Assembly: GCA_002345215.1 (NCBI GenBank)
Contig: DDVH01000021.1
Coordinates: 1-42,540 of the forward strand
DNA: 42,540 bases
DNA from: Anaerolineales bacterium UBA2317
GTDB taxonomy: Bacteria > Chloroflexota > Anaerolineae > Anaerolineales > Villigracilaceae
Direction of reading: 5' to 3'
Of this stretch, positions 35,206 through 42,540 are shown one piece after another (the first letter of the stretch is position 1; each line of letters starts with the position of its first letter). A program made the position numbers and the translations under genes. The notes beneath the pieces were generated by a model. The model had not been told where the DNA came from. It searched no databases and worked only from the letters and a program-made list of their open reading frames with translations.

Positions 35206-36258
35206 ATGACGACCCAAAGCAAAATCCTAATTGTTGATGATGACCCACTTGGCATTGCCACACTTGAATCAATGTTTCATAATCAAGGCTTTGAAATTTC
35301 GCAAGCACAAAATGGTATGAACGCTTTGAAAATGGCAGAACAAATAATGCCTGATTTAATTTTATTAGATGTGATGATGCCCGGCATGGATGGTTTTGAA
35401 GTTTGTCGCCGCCTCCGTGCTACGCCGAAACTTGCTGAGGTGCCCATCATCATTCTCACCGCCTTAGACGACCGCGCTTCGCGCCTGCAAGGTATTGAAG
35501 CCGGCGCCGATGATTTTTTAACCAAACCAATAGACCGTCAAGAATTACGTTTGCGCGTGAAAACAATTTTACGTTTAGACCGTTATCGCACATTATTAAC
35601 CCAACGCGAAAATTTACGTCAGATGGCAGAACGTGTGGTTTCAGCCCAAGAAGAAGAAAGAAAAAGATTATCACGCGAATTGCATGATGATTTAGGTCAG
35701 GCGTTGATTGCTCACATTTTGAAATTAAAAAATTTACAAAGCCAAACAAACTTAACCACTGAATTTGATAAATTAATTGAAGATGCGAATCACATCATCA
35801 ATCGCATGAGGCAAATTGCGCAAGATATGCGCCCCGCCTTGTTAGATACCTTGGGATTAGTCTCTGCACTTGAAACGCATAGCAAAGAATTCGGGTCCAG
35901 AAGCAATTTGCCCGTCACCTTTGAAGCGGATAGTGATATTCCAAAATTATCCGATGTGCATTCCATCACGTTGTATCGTATTTTGCAAGAGACGCTCACC
36001 AATATCATCAAACATTCAAATGCCACACAAGTGTGGGTAGACTTAAATGTTGATAACAAAAATATTATTTTGACTGTGCAAGATAATGGCATTGGATTTG
36101 TTTCGACATCTCAAAATGGCATGGGCATTTCAAACTTACGCGAACGCCTCGCCCTCGTCGGTGGAGCATTGACCATCACCTCAGCATTATCAAAAGGGAC
36201 AATTGTTTCTGCCAGCTTGCCGTTAGAAGAATCAACACAAATGGAGTTAGAAAGATGA
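35206..36258 (+). CDS. Receiver-HisKA_3 hybrid histidine kinase
   Basis: Residues 1-~122 of this 350-residue protein are a receiver with ILIVDDDP, Asp55 (LLDVMMPGMDG) and Lys107 (LTKPID). A coiled linker with QEEERKRLSRELHDDLGQA follows, whose His160 is the phosphoacceptor of the NarL-type HisKA_3 family. The HATPase domain has LQETLTNIIKHSNAT, DNGIGF and GISNLRERL. This order makes it a relay from the upstream hybrid kinase to the response regulator encoded next, whose start overlaps this gene's stop by 4 bp (ATGA). It is cytoplasmic. Confidence 0.94.
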   Translation: MTTQSKILIVDDDPLGIATLESMFHNQGFEISQAQNGMNALKMAEQIMPDLILLDVMMPGMDGFEVCRRLRATPKLAEVPIIILTALDDRASRLQGIEAGADDFLTKPIDRQELRLRVKTILRLDRYRTLLTQRENLRQMAERVVSAQEEERKRLSRELHDDLGQALIAHILKLKNLQSQTNLTTEFDKLIEDANHIINRMRQIAQDMRPALLDTLGLVSALETHSKEFGSRSNLPVTFEADSDIPKLSDVHSITLYRILQETLTNIIKHSNATQVWVDLNVDNKNIILTVQDNGIGFVSTSQNGMGISNLRERLALVGGALTITSALSKGTIVSASLPLEESTQMELER

Positions 36259-36905
36259 TTCGAGTTTTGTTAGCAGAAGACCATGTGATGGTGCGAGCAG
36301 GCTTACAGGCTTTGCTTGAACGCGATAAAGATATTAAAGTGATTGGCGAAGCCTCGAATGGTCAAGAAGCAGTTGATTTAACTTCTGAACTCAAACCTGA
36401 TGTTTTGGTTTTAGATATTATGATGCCGCGTTTGAATGGTATTCAAGCGGCGGAACAAATTCGCACTTTGAAATTATCAGTGAAAATTTTATTTGTCTCG
36501 ATGTATTCAGATGCAGGCTTGGTTCGCCAAGCATTACAAACAGGCGCGAAAGGTTATGTATTAAAAACTTCAGCAGGCGAAGAATTATTACAAGCTATTC
36601 GGGCAGTTGCAAAAGGTGAAACATATTTAGGTGAAGCAATTTCATCACTAGCACTAGAAGATTCATTCCGCCCGAATATGAAGCAAGTGGATAATCCGCT
36701 TGAATTGCTTTCACCACGTGAAAAAGAAATTTTACAATTAATTGCTGAAGAACACACCAGCATTGAAGTTGCTAAAATTTTATCTATTAGTGAAAAGACA
36801 GTTGAAAAACATCGCGCCAATATGATGGAAAAATTACAAGTCCGCAATTTGGCAGGTTTGGTACGCTTAGCAATCAAATATGGATTAATTGATAAAAATC
36901 AATAA
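36255..36905 (+). CDS. NarL/FixJ-family response regulator with LuxR-type HTH
   Basis: The 216-residue protein has a receiver (VLLAEDH, Asp54 in LVLDIMMP, Lys104 in YVLKTS) and a C-terminal GerE/LuxR helix-turn-helix. The latter reads LSPREKEILQLIAEEHTSIEVAKILSISEKTVEKHRANMMEKL at ~152-195 (shown here only to locate its parts: LSPREKEIL, SISEKTVEKHR). It is the expected DNA-binding output of the preceding HisKA_3 kinase, with which it is translationally coupled. Target promoters are unknown; palindromic sites in the window are candidates only. Confidence 0.95.
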   Translation: MIRVLLAEDHVMVRAGLQALLERDKDIKVIGEASNGQEAVDLTSELKPDVLVLDIMMPRLNGIQAAEQIRTLKLSVKILFVSMYSDAGLVRQALQTGAKGYVLKTSAGEELLQAIRAVAKGETYLGEAISSLALEDSFRPNMKQVDNPLELLSPREKEILQLIAEEHTSIEVAKILSISEKTVEKHRANMMEKLQVRNLAGLVRLAIKYGLIDKNQ

Positions 36906-36914
36906 GGAGAAAAA

Positions 36915-37907
36915 ATGGGAGATAACAACAGCATTATTTTAATTGTAGATGATGAACCCGCCGGCAGACACACGCTTGAATCTATTTTAGAAGGGCAAGA
37001 CTATCAACTCATCATGGCAGAAAATGGACCAGAAGCCATCGAAAAAGCACAAAAATTTATCCCCGATGTGATTCTGTTAGATGTGATGATGCCCGGCATG
37101 GATGGTTTTGAAGTTTGCCGTCACTTACGCAATGACCCTAACTTAGCAGAAGTCCCCATCATCATCCTCACAGCATTAGATGATAGAAAATCTTTATTGC
37201 AAGGGTTAGAAGCCGGTGCAGATGATTACCTCACTAAACCGTATGACCGTTATGAATTACGCGCACGTCTGCTTGGCATTACACGGTTGAATCGTTATCG
37301 TAAATTATTAGATGAACGCGCCAACATTGAAACCGCTCACGAACAATTATTATCTGCTTATGATGCCACCATTGAAGGTTGGTCTCGTGCAATGGATTTG
37401 CGCGATAAAGAAACAGAAGGTCATACCTTGCGCGTCACAGACCTTTCTGTAAAGTTAGCACGCAATATGGGAATCAATGAAGGCGAATTGTTATTTATTC
37501 GGCGTGGCGCATTATTGCATGATATTGGCAAACTTGGCGTGCCTGATGCAATTTTGCACAAAGCCAGTTCGTTGAATGATGATGAATGGAAAATAATGCG
37601 CCAACATCCGCAATTCGCTTATGACATGCTTTACCCGATTGAATACTTACGCCCCGCATTAGATATTCCATTTTGTCATCACGAAAAATTTGATGGAACC
37701 GGCTATCCACGACAATTGAAGGGTGAACAGATTCCGCTTTCAGCACGCATCTTTGCCATCGTGGATGTTTGGGATGCGCTTACCTCAGACCGCCCCTACC
37801 GCCCAGCATGGGAAAAGCAAAAAGCAATGGATTTCATCAATGAACAATCTGGCAAACATTTTGACCCGAAAGTGGTTGAGGCGTTTAATAAGATGATGAA
37901 AGAGTAA
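36915..37907 (+). CDS. Receiver-HD-GYP cyclic-di-GMP phosphodiesterase (RpfG-like)
   Basis: Residues 1-~120 of this 330-residue protein are a receiver with Asp56 (LLDVMMPGMDG) and Lys108 (LTKPYD), very like the receiver two genes upstream. Residues ~145-328 are an HD-GYP domain. It has TEGHTLRV, the metal-binding HDIGKLGVPDAIL (His202-Asp203), RQHPQFAYDML, and HHEKFDGTGYP with the GYP at 263-265, all complete. It should hydrolyse c-di-GMP when phosphorylated. A strong AAGGAG precedes the ATG, 9 bp after the NarL regulator, so it is the last gene of the signalling operon. Confidence 0.95.
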   Translation: MGDNNSIILIVDDEPAGRHTLESILEGQDYQLIMAENGPEAIEKAQKFIPDVILLDVMMPGMDGFEVCRHLRNDPNLAEVPIIILTALDDRKSLLQGLEAGADDYLTKPYDRYELRARLLGITRLNRYRKLLDERANIETAHEQLLSAYDATIEGWSRAMDLRDKETEGHTLRVTDLSVKLARNMGINEGELLFIRRGALLHDIGKLGVPDAILHKASSLNDDEWKIMRQHPQFAYDMLYPIEYLRPALDIPFCHHEKFDGTGYPRQLKGEQIPLSARIFAIVDVWDALTSDRPYRPAWEKQKAMDFINEQSGKHFDPKVVEAFNKMMKE

Positions 37908-37908
37908 A

Positions 37909-37934
37909 TAGGTGACCACAAGGGCCGCCTCTAC
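37909..37934. repeat. Degenerate TAGGGGC-type intergenic element
   Basis: The segment TAGGTGACC...GGGCCGCCTCTAC directly follows the HD-GYP stop codon and resembles the terminal repeats seen at 26994-27046 and 41479-41540, in a decayed form. Confidence 0.4.
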
Positions 37935-37968
37935 AAAACATTATTTTTTTTCCTGTTTGGCTTTCCTT

Positions 37969-38553
37969 TCATGGATAAAGACGGCTTGTTATTTGTTCAT
38001 CAAGGTAAATTGCTATTTTCTCAAAATCTGAGTATGTCATCTCTTCATCAATAATTGTGTTGAAGAAAATTACATATTCTTGGTAACGTGCCAACATGCC
38101 GCACCCATATTTTATCCAAGTCCCACAAGCTATAAAAGCCTCATCGGCTGTCAAACTTGAAAATGTAATCTCGCTTGGAGTGACCCAAACTTTATTTGTT
38201 ACATCGTCTACCATATCATCCAGTCTGTTTTCATATTTTTCAGAAGCTCTTTTTATTGTTGCGTATCTGTCAATACTATACAGCGAAGCGCCATTTCCAT
38301 TATCCCAAAAAGCATTCTGACTTCCACGTTCAATTTCTCCTGAACCTTCGGATGGTATCATCATCTCAGTAACTTTAACTTCTTCTGGGAAGAAGTTAAC
38401 AGGGATCTTCCAGTCACGTACATGGAAATTTCTTTGGGGAGCGCATTCCTGCCAATAGCAACCAAGAAGAAATCTCCTTAGGTTAAGGTTGAAAAGGCAG
38501 CATGCTGAAACCAAAATAAGGCTTGATATCAAAAAAACAATCTTCTTGTTCAT
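37969..38553 (-). CDS. Hypothetical lipoprotein
   Basis: The 194-residue product begins with a short lipoprotein signal (KKIVFLISSLILVSA-C), with a VSAC lipobox and Cys18 as the likely lipidated residue. The rest is soluble with no domain that I recognise. There are several further Cys (GCYWQEC, IACGTWIKYGCG) that may form disulfides, and it is acidic overall. An 8-bp stem-loop (38558-38579) lies immediately upstream and could affect translation. The gene sits between two short GCCGCC(T/C)CTA sequences, so it may be a local insertion. Function unknown. Confidence 0.75.
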   Translation of the reverse strand: MNKKIVFLISSLILVSACCLFNLNLRRFLLGCYWQECAPQRNFHVRDWKIPVNFFPEEVKVTEMMIPSEGSGEIERGSQNAFWDNGNGASLYSIDRYATIKRASEKYENRLDDMVDDVTNKVWVTPSEITFSSLTADEAFIACGTWIKYGCGMLARYQEYVIFFNTIIDEEMTYSDFEKIAIYLDEQITSRLYP

Positions 38554-38557
38554 AATA

Positions 38558-38579
38558 CTTCAATTAAAGTAAATTGAAG
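38558..38579. terminator. Stem-loop between the SMP-30 and lipoprotein genes
   Basis: CTTCAATT and AATTGAAG pair perfectly over 8 bp around the 6-base loop AAAGTA. It could end the SMP-30 transcript or fold just before the lipoprotein start codon; there is no T-run. Confidence 0.35.
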
Positions 38580-38585
38580 CCGCCC

Positions 38586-39440
38586 CTAAGAATTATTAAA
38601 CTCAAACGTCGGCATTCCCTCTATATTCGTAATCACCTTAAATAACCCGCCAGAGAGCGGGTATTTTTTTATATCTTCATCACTCATGCCATGCCGTGCC
38701 GATGTGATAAACAATTCATTCATATTTTTTCCGCCGAACACACAACATGAAGTATTCAAAGCAGGCACTGATATTTTTTCTAACAATGCGCCAGTATTTG
38801 GATTCCATTTTGTGATTTGCGCGCCACCCCACATCGCAATCCACAAATTACCTTGTGTGTCAGAGGTCATGCCATCTGGCCAGCCAAATGATTCAGGAAT
38901 ATGTATTGCAATTCTAGGATTCGCAATCTCACCTGTTTTCAAATCATAATCAAAGGCTTGCACTTGGCGCGTGGGTGTATCAATGTAATAAAAAGTTCTA
39001 TGGTTTGGGCTCCATGCCATGCCGTTAGAAATGGTAACATTTGGAATTAAAACTTTCGCGTCTTTTCCATTGAAAGAGTAAAAATTCCCTGCTGATTCTT
39101 TTTCCTGCATAGACATTGTGCCAGCAAGGAAACGACCTGCTGGGTCACATTTGCCATCGTTCATGCGGTTGGTATCAGATTCTGTTAGGGTGTAGAGAAC
39201 TGTCTGCGCTCGTGTAGCAAGTTCAAGGTCAACGAATGAGGCGCGTTTGCCTAGAATCAAATGTCCGTTTTTACATGGTGCTAAACATCCAATCAATTCA
39301 TCTAATTCAATAAACAATTCAGTATCGGCATAGATTTTCTTTTCAAGAATATCTACCCAAAATAAAGTTTGCGTTTTGGCATCCCATGTAGTGCCTTCAC
39401 CCAATGTAGCGCGGGCATCAAAAATTAATTCAGCATTCAT
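38586..39440 (-). CDS. SMP-30/gluconolactonase/regucalcin-family lactonase
   Basis: The 284-residue beta-propeller has the metal ligands expected of the family. These are Glu in LGEGTTWD, Asn in TISNGMAWSPN and Asp in FGWPDGMTSD, plus the substrate-binding RMNDGKCDPAGRF. Such enzymes hydrolyse sugar lactones such as gluconolactone with a divalent metal. The ATG at 39440 shares its A with the TAA stop of the CorA gene (TAATG), so a TTG nine bases upstream is rejected. It has no signal peptide. A link with the periplasmic or extracellular sugar dehydrogenase elsewhere in the window is only conjecture. Confidence 0.93.
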   Translation of the reverse strand: MNAELIFDARATLGEGTTWDAKTQTLFWVDILEKKIYADTELFIELDELIGCLAPCKNGHLILGKRASFVDLELATRAQTVLYTLTESDTNRMNDGKCDPAGRFLAGTMSMQEKESAGNFYSFNGKDAKVLIPNVTISNGMAWSPNHRTFYYIDTPTRQVQAFDYDLKTGEIANPRIAIHIPESFGWPDGMTSDTQGNLWIAMWGGAQITKWNPNTGALLEKISVPALNTSCCVFGGKNMNELFITSARHGMSDEDIKKYPLSGGLFKVITNIEGMPTFEFNNS

Positions 39441-40366
39441 TAGAACCAATCCCGTTTGTAAAAGATATATGTTGCAATAGCAGTTAGAGTTAATGAAATT
39501 CCGATAACAGTAAGAAAAGCCAGCGGGTTACCTTCGCCGGGTAAATTCACATTCATTCCATAAAAAGAAGCAACGATGGTTGGCACATTCAAAAGAATGG
39601 TTAATGCCGCCAATGCTTTCAAGACCACATTAAGATTATTTGAAATGATAGAAGCGAATGCATCCATCATGCTTGATAAAATTTCTGTATTGATACTGGT
39701 CATTTGAATGGCTTGTTGATTTTCAGTTAACACATCTTCCAGTAAATCTTGGTCTTCTTCATAATAATTAAATAGTTGAGTGCGTTGCACACGTTCCATC
39801 ATCACTTCGTTAGAACGAAGTGCCGTAGCAAAATACGTTAAACTTTTTTGATACTTGAGTAATTCAAGCAATTCACGGTTTTGTGTAGAGCGTTGTAAAC
39901 GGTCTTCCACCAATTCAGTGGCACGATTAATCTCACGCAATAAATGTAAATATCGTACGGCGGTTTCAAGGAAAATATAAAGGGTGAGGCGATAGCGTTT
40001 GCCTGTTTTCAAAAAACGATGTTTGCCATTGGTCAACGGTTTAAAAATGTCACTTTCATATTTACAAACCGTAATAATTTTATTTCCCAAAATCATAATA
40101 CCAAGTGGTACAGTATTATATGGAATATCACTCTCAGGTTGATGAATGGGAATGCGTAACAAAATGAATGTAAAATCTTCATCACGTTCCATACGCGGCA
40201 TTTCATCAATATCTAATGAATAATTGATGTAATCAAGTTCCATTCCCCAATTTACTAATTTTTCTATTTCTTCATGGGTAGGGTCAATTGCATTCACCCA
40301 AACACCATTTGAAACATTTTCAACGGTTTCAAGACCGTTCTCTGTTGTTTTATAAACACACAACAT
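39440..40366 (-). CDS. CorA-family divalent metal transporter
   Basis: The 308-residue protein has a long soluble N-terminal part with a helical stretch (~140-240) and two C-terminal membrane segments. The first is followed by the signature YGMNVNLP (GMN) in the extracellular loop. The C-terminus KRDWF resembles the basic ends of CorA proteins. It probably carries Mg2+ or Co2+/Ni2+. AGGAGG six bases before the ATG at 40366 sets the start; an upstream TTG at 40372 is too close to it. It is coupled to the SMP-30 gene through TAATG. Confidence 0.92.
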   Translation of the reverse strand: MLCVYKTTENGLETVENVSNGVWVNAIDPTHEEIEKLVNWGMELDYINYSLDIDEMPRMERDEDFTFILLRIPIHQPESDIPYNTVPLGIMILGNKIITVCKYESDIFKPLTNGKHRFLKTGKRYRLTLYIFLETAVRYLHLLREINRATELVEDRLQRSTQNRELLELLKYQKSLTYFATALRSNEVMMERVQRTQLFNYYEEDQDLLEDVLTENQQAIQMTSINTEILSSMMDAFASIISNNLNVVLKALAALTILLNVPTIVASFYGMNVNLPGEGNPLAFLTVIGISLTLTAIATYIFYKRDWF

Positions 40367-40390
40367 GAGCAACCTCCTAGCGTGAATTTA

Positions 40391-40419
40391 CATCACGCGC
40401 AGTGAGGTGCAACGTGATG
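40391..40419. repeat. Inverted repeat upstream of the CorA gene
   Basis: CATCACG (40391-40397) and CGTGATG (40413-40419) are exact inverted copies 15 bp apart, 25 bp upstream of the CorA ATG. It may be an operator or leader hairpin. The rest of 40420-40566 shows no feature I recognise, and I see no M-box-like fold. Confidence 0.35.
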
Positions 40420-40566
40420 AGTATTAATTTAAGAATCTTAAACTACTATCGTCCATGATATTTATTTTTCCATTGTACGCCTGATGATGAAATTCCACAA
40501 CGGCAATTTTGATGAAAACCCGCTTCTTTCTTCGGGGATATTTGATTCTGCTCTTATGACTTTGTT

Positions 40567-41457
40567 TTAACTTTCATCAATTTCCCGCGCCACGCGATTG
40601 ACTTCATCCAAACTTGCGCCTTTGGCTTTTTCTAAACGCTCAAAGCGTTTGCTAAATTGACTCATAGCATAATTCACAAAATCATCTTCAACCAATCCGA
40701 ATGGCACAACTTCATAACTTGCAAATGCATCACCAATCACACCGATAGCAGAAGGTAAAAGCGTATTCATTTGCATTTGCAAGTTATCCCATTCTTGCGG
40801 ATGTTCGGCAATTAAACGAGATAGCAAATACACACCATACGCAATATGCCTTGACTCGTCTTGCTTGAGCAGTGAAATCCCTTTGCGTAAGCCGGGCAAT
40901 AAATCATTTCGTTCTAACATGATGAAAAAGGCATGATAGCCAGTCTCAGCCAATACGCCTTCTACAACCATGTTGTAGGTAACAGAAGCTTGAATTTGAG
41001 AAGCAGGTGACGGGTCAGTGCGAAGCGCATTGAGTGCATTTGGTAAAGCTTCATAAAAAATATGACGATAATTGTCGCCATGATACCGACTCAAATCCAT
41101 ATCTGCTTGTGCAACTTCATCCATAAATCGTCTGAAAAAATCAACATGTTTGGCTTCTTCAAAAAGAAACGTGGTCAGAAACATTTCTTCTTCAATGCGT
41201 CCCTCTTGCGCGATGGCTTGCATGAGCGGAAGCAAATCAAGCGTTACAGCTTCTTCGCCAGCCACAAATAACGAAAGCAAATGCAAAATTAAATCTTTTT
41301 CTTCATCATTGAAACCAGCCCAATCATTTTTATCTTTTGTAAAATCAATATCGGATGGATTCCAAATGCCGAGTTTTTTTGCTTTTTCAAACAAACGCAT
41401 CGGCGGTGACTCGCGATTCAATCCGCGTGTGGTGGTGACAAACGAAGTATGCGACAT
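40567..41457 (-). CDS. R2-like ligand-binding oxidase (R2lox)
   Basis: The ferritin-like 296-residue protein carries six metal ligands: Glu68 (AGEEAV), Glu101 and His104 (FEEAKH), Glu166 (VVEGV), and Glu201 and His204 (QDESRH). The first ligand is Glu rather than the Asp of ribonucleotide reductase R2. Val71 and Tyr161 occupy the positions of the Val-Tyr ether cross-link known for R2lox. The N-terminal TTRGLNRESPPMRLFEKAKKLG and the absence of a nearby nrdA also fit R2lox. The family has a Mn/Fe centre and binds a fatty-acid-like ligand; the physiological reaction is unknown. CAGGAG precedes the ATG at 41457, so the upstream start at 41499 is rejected. Confidence 0.9.
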   Translation of the reverse strand: MSHTSFVTTTRGLNRESPPMRLFEKAKKLGIWNPSDIDFTKDKNDWAGFNDEEKDLILHLLSLFVAGEEAVTLDLLPLMQAIAQEGRIEEEMFLTTFLFEEAKHVDFFRRFMDEVAQADMDLSRYHGDNYRHIFYEALPNALNALRTDPSPASQIQASVTYNMVVEGVLAETGYHAFFIMLERNDLLPGLRKGISLLKQDESRHIAYGVYLLSRLIAEHPQEWDNLQMQMNTLLPSAIGVIGDAFASYEVVPFGLVEDDFVNYAMSQFSKRFERLEKAKGASLDEVNRVAREIDES

Positions 41458-41478
41458 AATTTCTCCTGAGGCGTGATT

Positions 41479-41540
41479 GTAAGGGCGACTCTTCAACAAT
41501 GATTAAGTTGTTTTATTTTTGCAGGGCGGGTCGCCCCTAC
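41479..41540. repeat. 62-bp element with terminal inverted repeats between divergent genes
   Basis: GTAAGGGCGACTC (41479-41491) and GGGTCGCCCCTAC (41528-41540) match as inverted repeats at 11 of 13 positions around an AT-rich 36-bp centre. It lies between the R2lox and methyltransferase starts, so it may affect their promoters. Confidence 0.6.
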
Positions 41541-41554
41541 ATTATAATTTCAAT

Positions 41555-42400
41555 ATGCCTATCACCACACATTCTGTCAAAACGTATTACGACCAAAACA
41601 CAAATTTATTTTTGAAATTTAACAATTCAAAAAAAGCACAAAACATTCATCGTTCCTTATGGAAAGACGAAATTGAAAATTTAGAAGATGCGCTCAACTA
41701 TTCTAACTCTCTAATTCTCAAAGAAATTGAAGTAATGAATGTAAGCTCGCCACGAATTGCAGATTTAGGTTGTGGCGTAGGTGCGAGTTTATTTTACATT
41801 TTTCCACGCCTACAAAATCCCAAACCAGCATTGGGATTAACCCTCAGCCCTGTGCAAGCGAAGTTAGGAAAAAATTCTGCAAACGAATTGAATTTAAAAA
41901 ATCAAACATTATTTTCTGAAGGTGACTTTACTTCTGTTCCGCTTGCGAATGAATCGCTAGATGTAATTTATTCTGTTGAAGCCGTTTGCCATGCAGTTGA
42001 GCCTGAAAAATATTTCCGCGAAGCCAGCCGATTATTACGCAAAGGCGGGAAATTAATTTTAGTAGATGATTATCAAGCCACTCGTCCGTTTACAAGTCAT
42101 GAATCAAAATGGCTGAAAGCATATATTGATGGCTGGTTTGTGCCCGGTGTAAGAACCATTGACCAAATCATCGAGTTTGCAAATAAAAATAATCTCAACT
42201 TAATCAAAAACGAAGAACTCACGCCATATTTACGATTAAGAAATTTGCCAGATTTTCTAGCTAGCACAATTTTATTTTTTGGAAATTTATTACCAATCAA
42301 ACACGCCATTCTTCCATCAATGCTTGGGAGCATGGCGTTGCAACAATGTTTGTATATGAAAATTGTGGAATATCGTTTTTTGGTATTTGAGAAATCGTAG
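41555..42400 (+). CDS. SAM-dependent methyltransferase, sterol/tocopherol methyltransferase-like
   Basis: The 281-residue protein has motif I IADLGCGVGASLFYI near residue 68, GLTLSPVQAKLG, GDFTSVPLANESLDVIYSVEAVCH, and LLRKGGKLILVDDYQ. The N-terminal YYDQNTNLFLKF and the SPVQ segment resemble the small-molecule methyltransferases that act on sterols, tocopherols or sarcosine. A TTG at 41519 lies inside the repeat element, so the ATG at 41555 is preferred, although no Shine-Dalgarno sequence is visible. A glycosyltransferase of the sterol/antibiotic type starts 22 bp downstream, which suggests a shared lipid or terpenoid substrate. Confidence 0.85.
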   Translation: MPITTHSVKTYYDQNTNLFLKFNNSKKAQNIHRSLWKDEIENLEDALNYSNSLILKEIEVMNVSSPRIADLGCGVGASLFYIFPRLQNPKPALGLTLSPVQAKLGKNSANELNLKNQTLFSEGDFTSVPLANESLDVIYSVEAVCHAVEPEKYFREASRLLRKGGKLILVDDYQATRPFTSHESKWLKAYIDGWFVPGVRTIDQIIEFANKNNLNLIKNEELTPYLRLRNLPDFLASTILFFGNLLPIKHAILPSMLGSMALQQCLYMKIVEYRFLVFEKS

Positions 42401-42421
42401 CCACAGAGGTCACAGAGTTAA

Positions 42422-42540
42422 TTGAGAAAAACAATTACGTTGTTAACCAGCGGCACACGCGGAGATGTAATTCCGTATATTGCTTTAGGTGAAGGATTGC
42501 AAGAAGCAGGTTATCAAGTTAATATCGCCGCGCCAATTGG
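42422..42540 (+). CDS. UGT/GT28-like glycosyltransferase, N-terminus only
   Basis: A TTG directly follows an in-frame TAA and opens a frame that runs off the right edge. It encodes 39 visible residues: RKTITLLTSGTRGDVIPYIALGEGL, then EAGYQVNIAAP (split here). The TSGTRGDVIPYIALGEGL pattern is characteristic of the N-terminal domain of sterol glucosyltransferases and macrolide-type UGTs, which bind the acceptor. No other start codon precedes this motif in frame, so TTG is accepted. Substrate unknown; it is probably cotranscribed with the methyltransferase. Confidence 0.85.
   Translation, partial: MRKTITLLTSGTRGDVIPYIALGEGLQEAGYQVNIAAPI

Noticed and set aside
40373..40566. Possible magnesium riboswitch upstream of the CorA gene
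   Set aside because: Only one short inverted repeat is visible; no M-box core that I can recognise.
40567..41457. Ribonucleotide reductase small subunit
   Set aside because: First metal ligand is Glu not Asp, the Val-Tyr cross-link positions match R2lox, and no large subunit gene is nearby.
42401..42421. CACAGAGGTCACAGAG direct repeat before the last gene
   Set aside because: Too short to interpret and common as intergenic filler; CACAGAG also supplies a weak purine-rich site for the TTG start.
1..42540. CRISPR array, phage or insertion sequence
   Set aside because: No regularly spaced repeats, transposase, integrase or phage structural genes were seen on either strand.

Overview
The window is AT-rich bacterial chromosome. 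Gene content (giant soluble PAS/GAF hybrid kinases, HD-GYP and NarL-type regulators, an R2lox oxidase, a complete dTDP-rhamnose pathway) and the short TAGGGGC-ended intergenic elements suggest a Chloroflexota bacterium, probably of the Anaerolineae. This is inference from style and content; there is no rRNA or other marker to prove it.

Layout. (1) 1-1235, minus: a NarL-type sensor kinase cut by the left edge. (2) 1363-25445, all minus: about 24 kb dedicated to a rhamnose-containing surface glycan. Read in the direction of transcription it starts with rmlC, rmlB, rmlA, an ABC-2 glycan exporter (wzm, wzt) and rmlD. Three large secreted enzymes follow: a subtilisin, a trypsin and a PQQ-type sugar dehydrogenase. 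Then come methyltransferases, a WbdD-like methyltransferase-kinase, a coiled-coil/WsaF-like protein, glycosyltransferases, a WecA/MraY-type initiating phosphosugar transferase and a GT-C-like membrane protein, ending in a terminator at 1327-1354. (3) 25651-28980: an FAD amine oxidase, an AzlCD branched-chain amino acid exporter and a GGDEF protein. (4) 29133-29204: tRNA-Met(CAT), with a partial second copy of its 3' end and terminator. (5) 29382-37907: a four-gene signalling operon (1939-residue hybrid kinase, REC-kinase, NarL regulator, REC-HD-GYP). (6) 37969-42540: a lipoprotein, an SMP-30 lactonase, a CorA transporter, an R2lox oxidase, a methyltransferase and the start of a UGT-like glycosyltransferase.

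How it fits together. RmlABCD make dTDP-rhamnose. The WecA-like enzyme probably starts a chain on undecaprenyl phosphate, the glycosyltransferases extend it, the methyltransferases and the methyltransferase-kinase modify or cap it, and Wzm/Wzt export it. The most notable observation is that the three secreted enzymes inside this cluster end in the same ~246-250 residue two-part cassette, conserved to the last residue (STAVSTNR-stop) and carrying four conserved cysteines. The second half of this cassette reappears without those cysteines as the C-terminus of a predicted cytoplasmic methyltransferase of the same cluster (7785-9023). This suggests a module that recognises, or is attached to, the cluster's own glycan, used both on the biosynthetic side and on exported enzymes.
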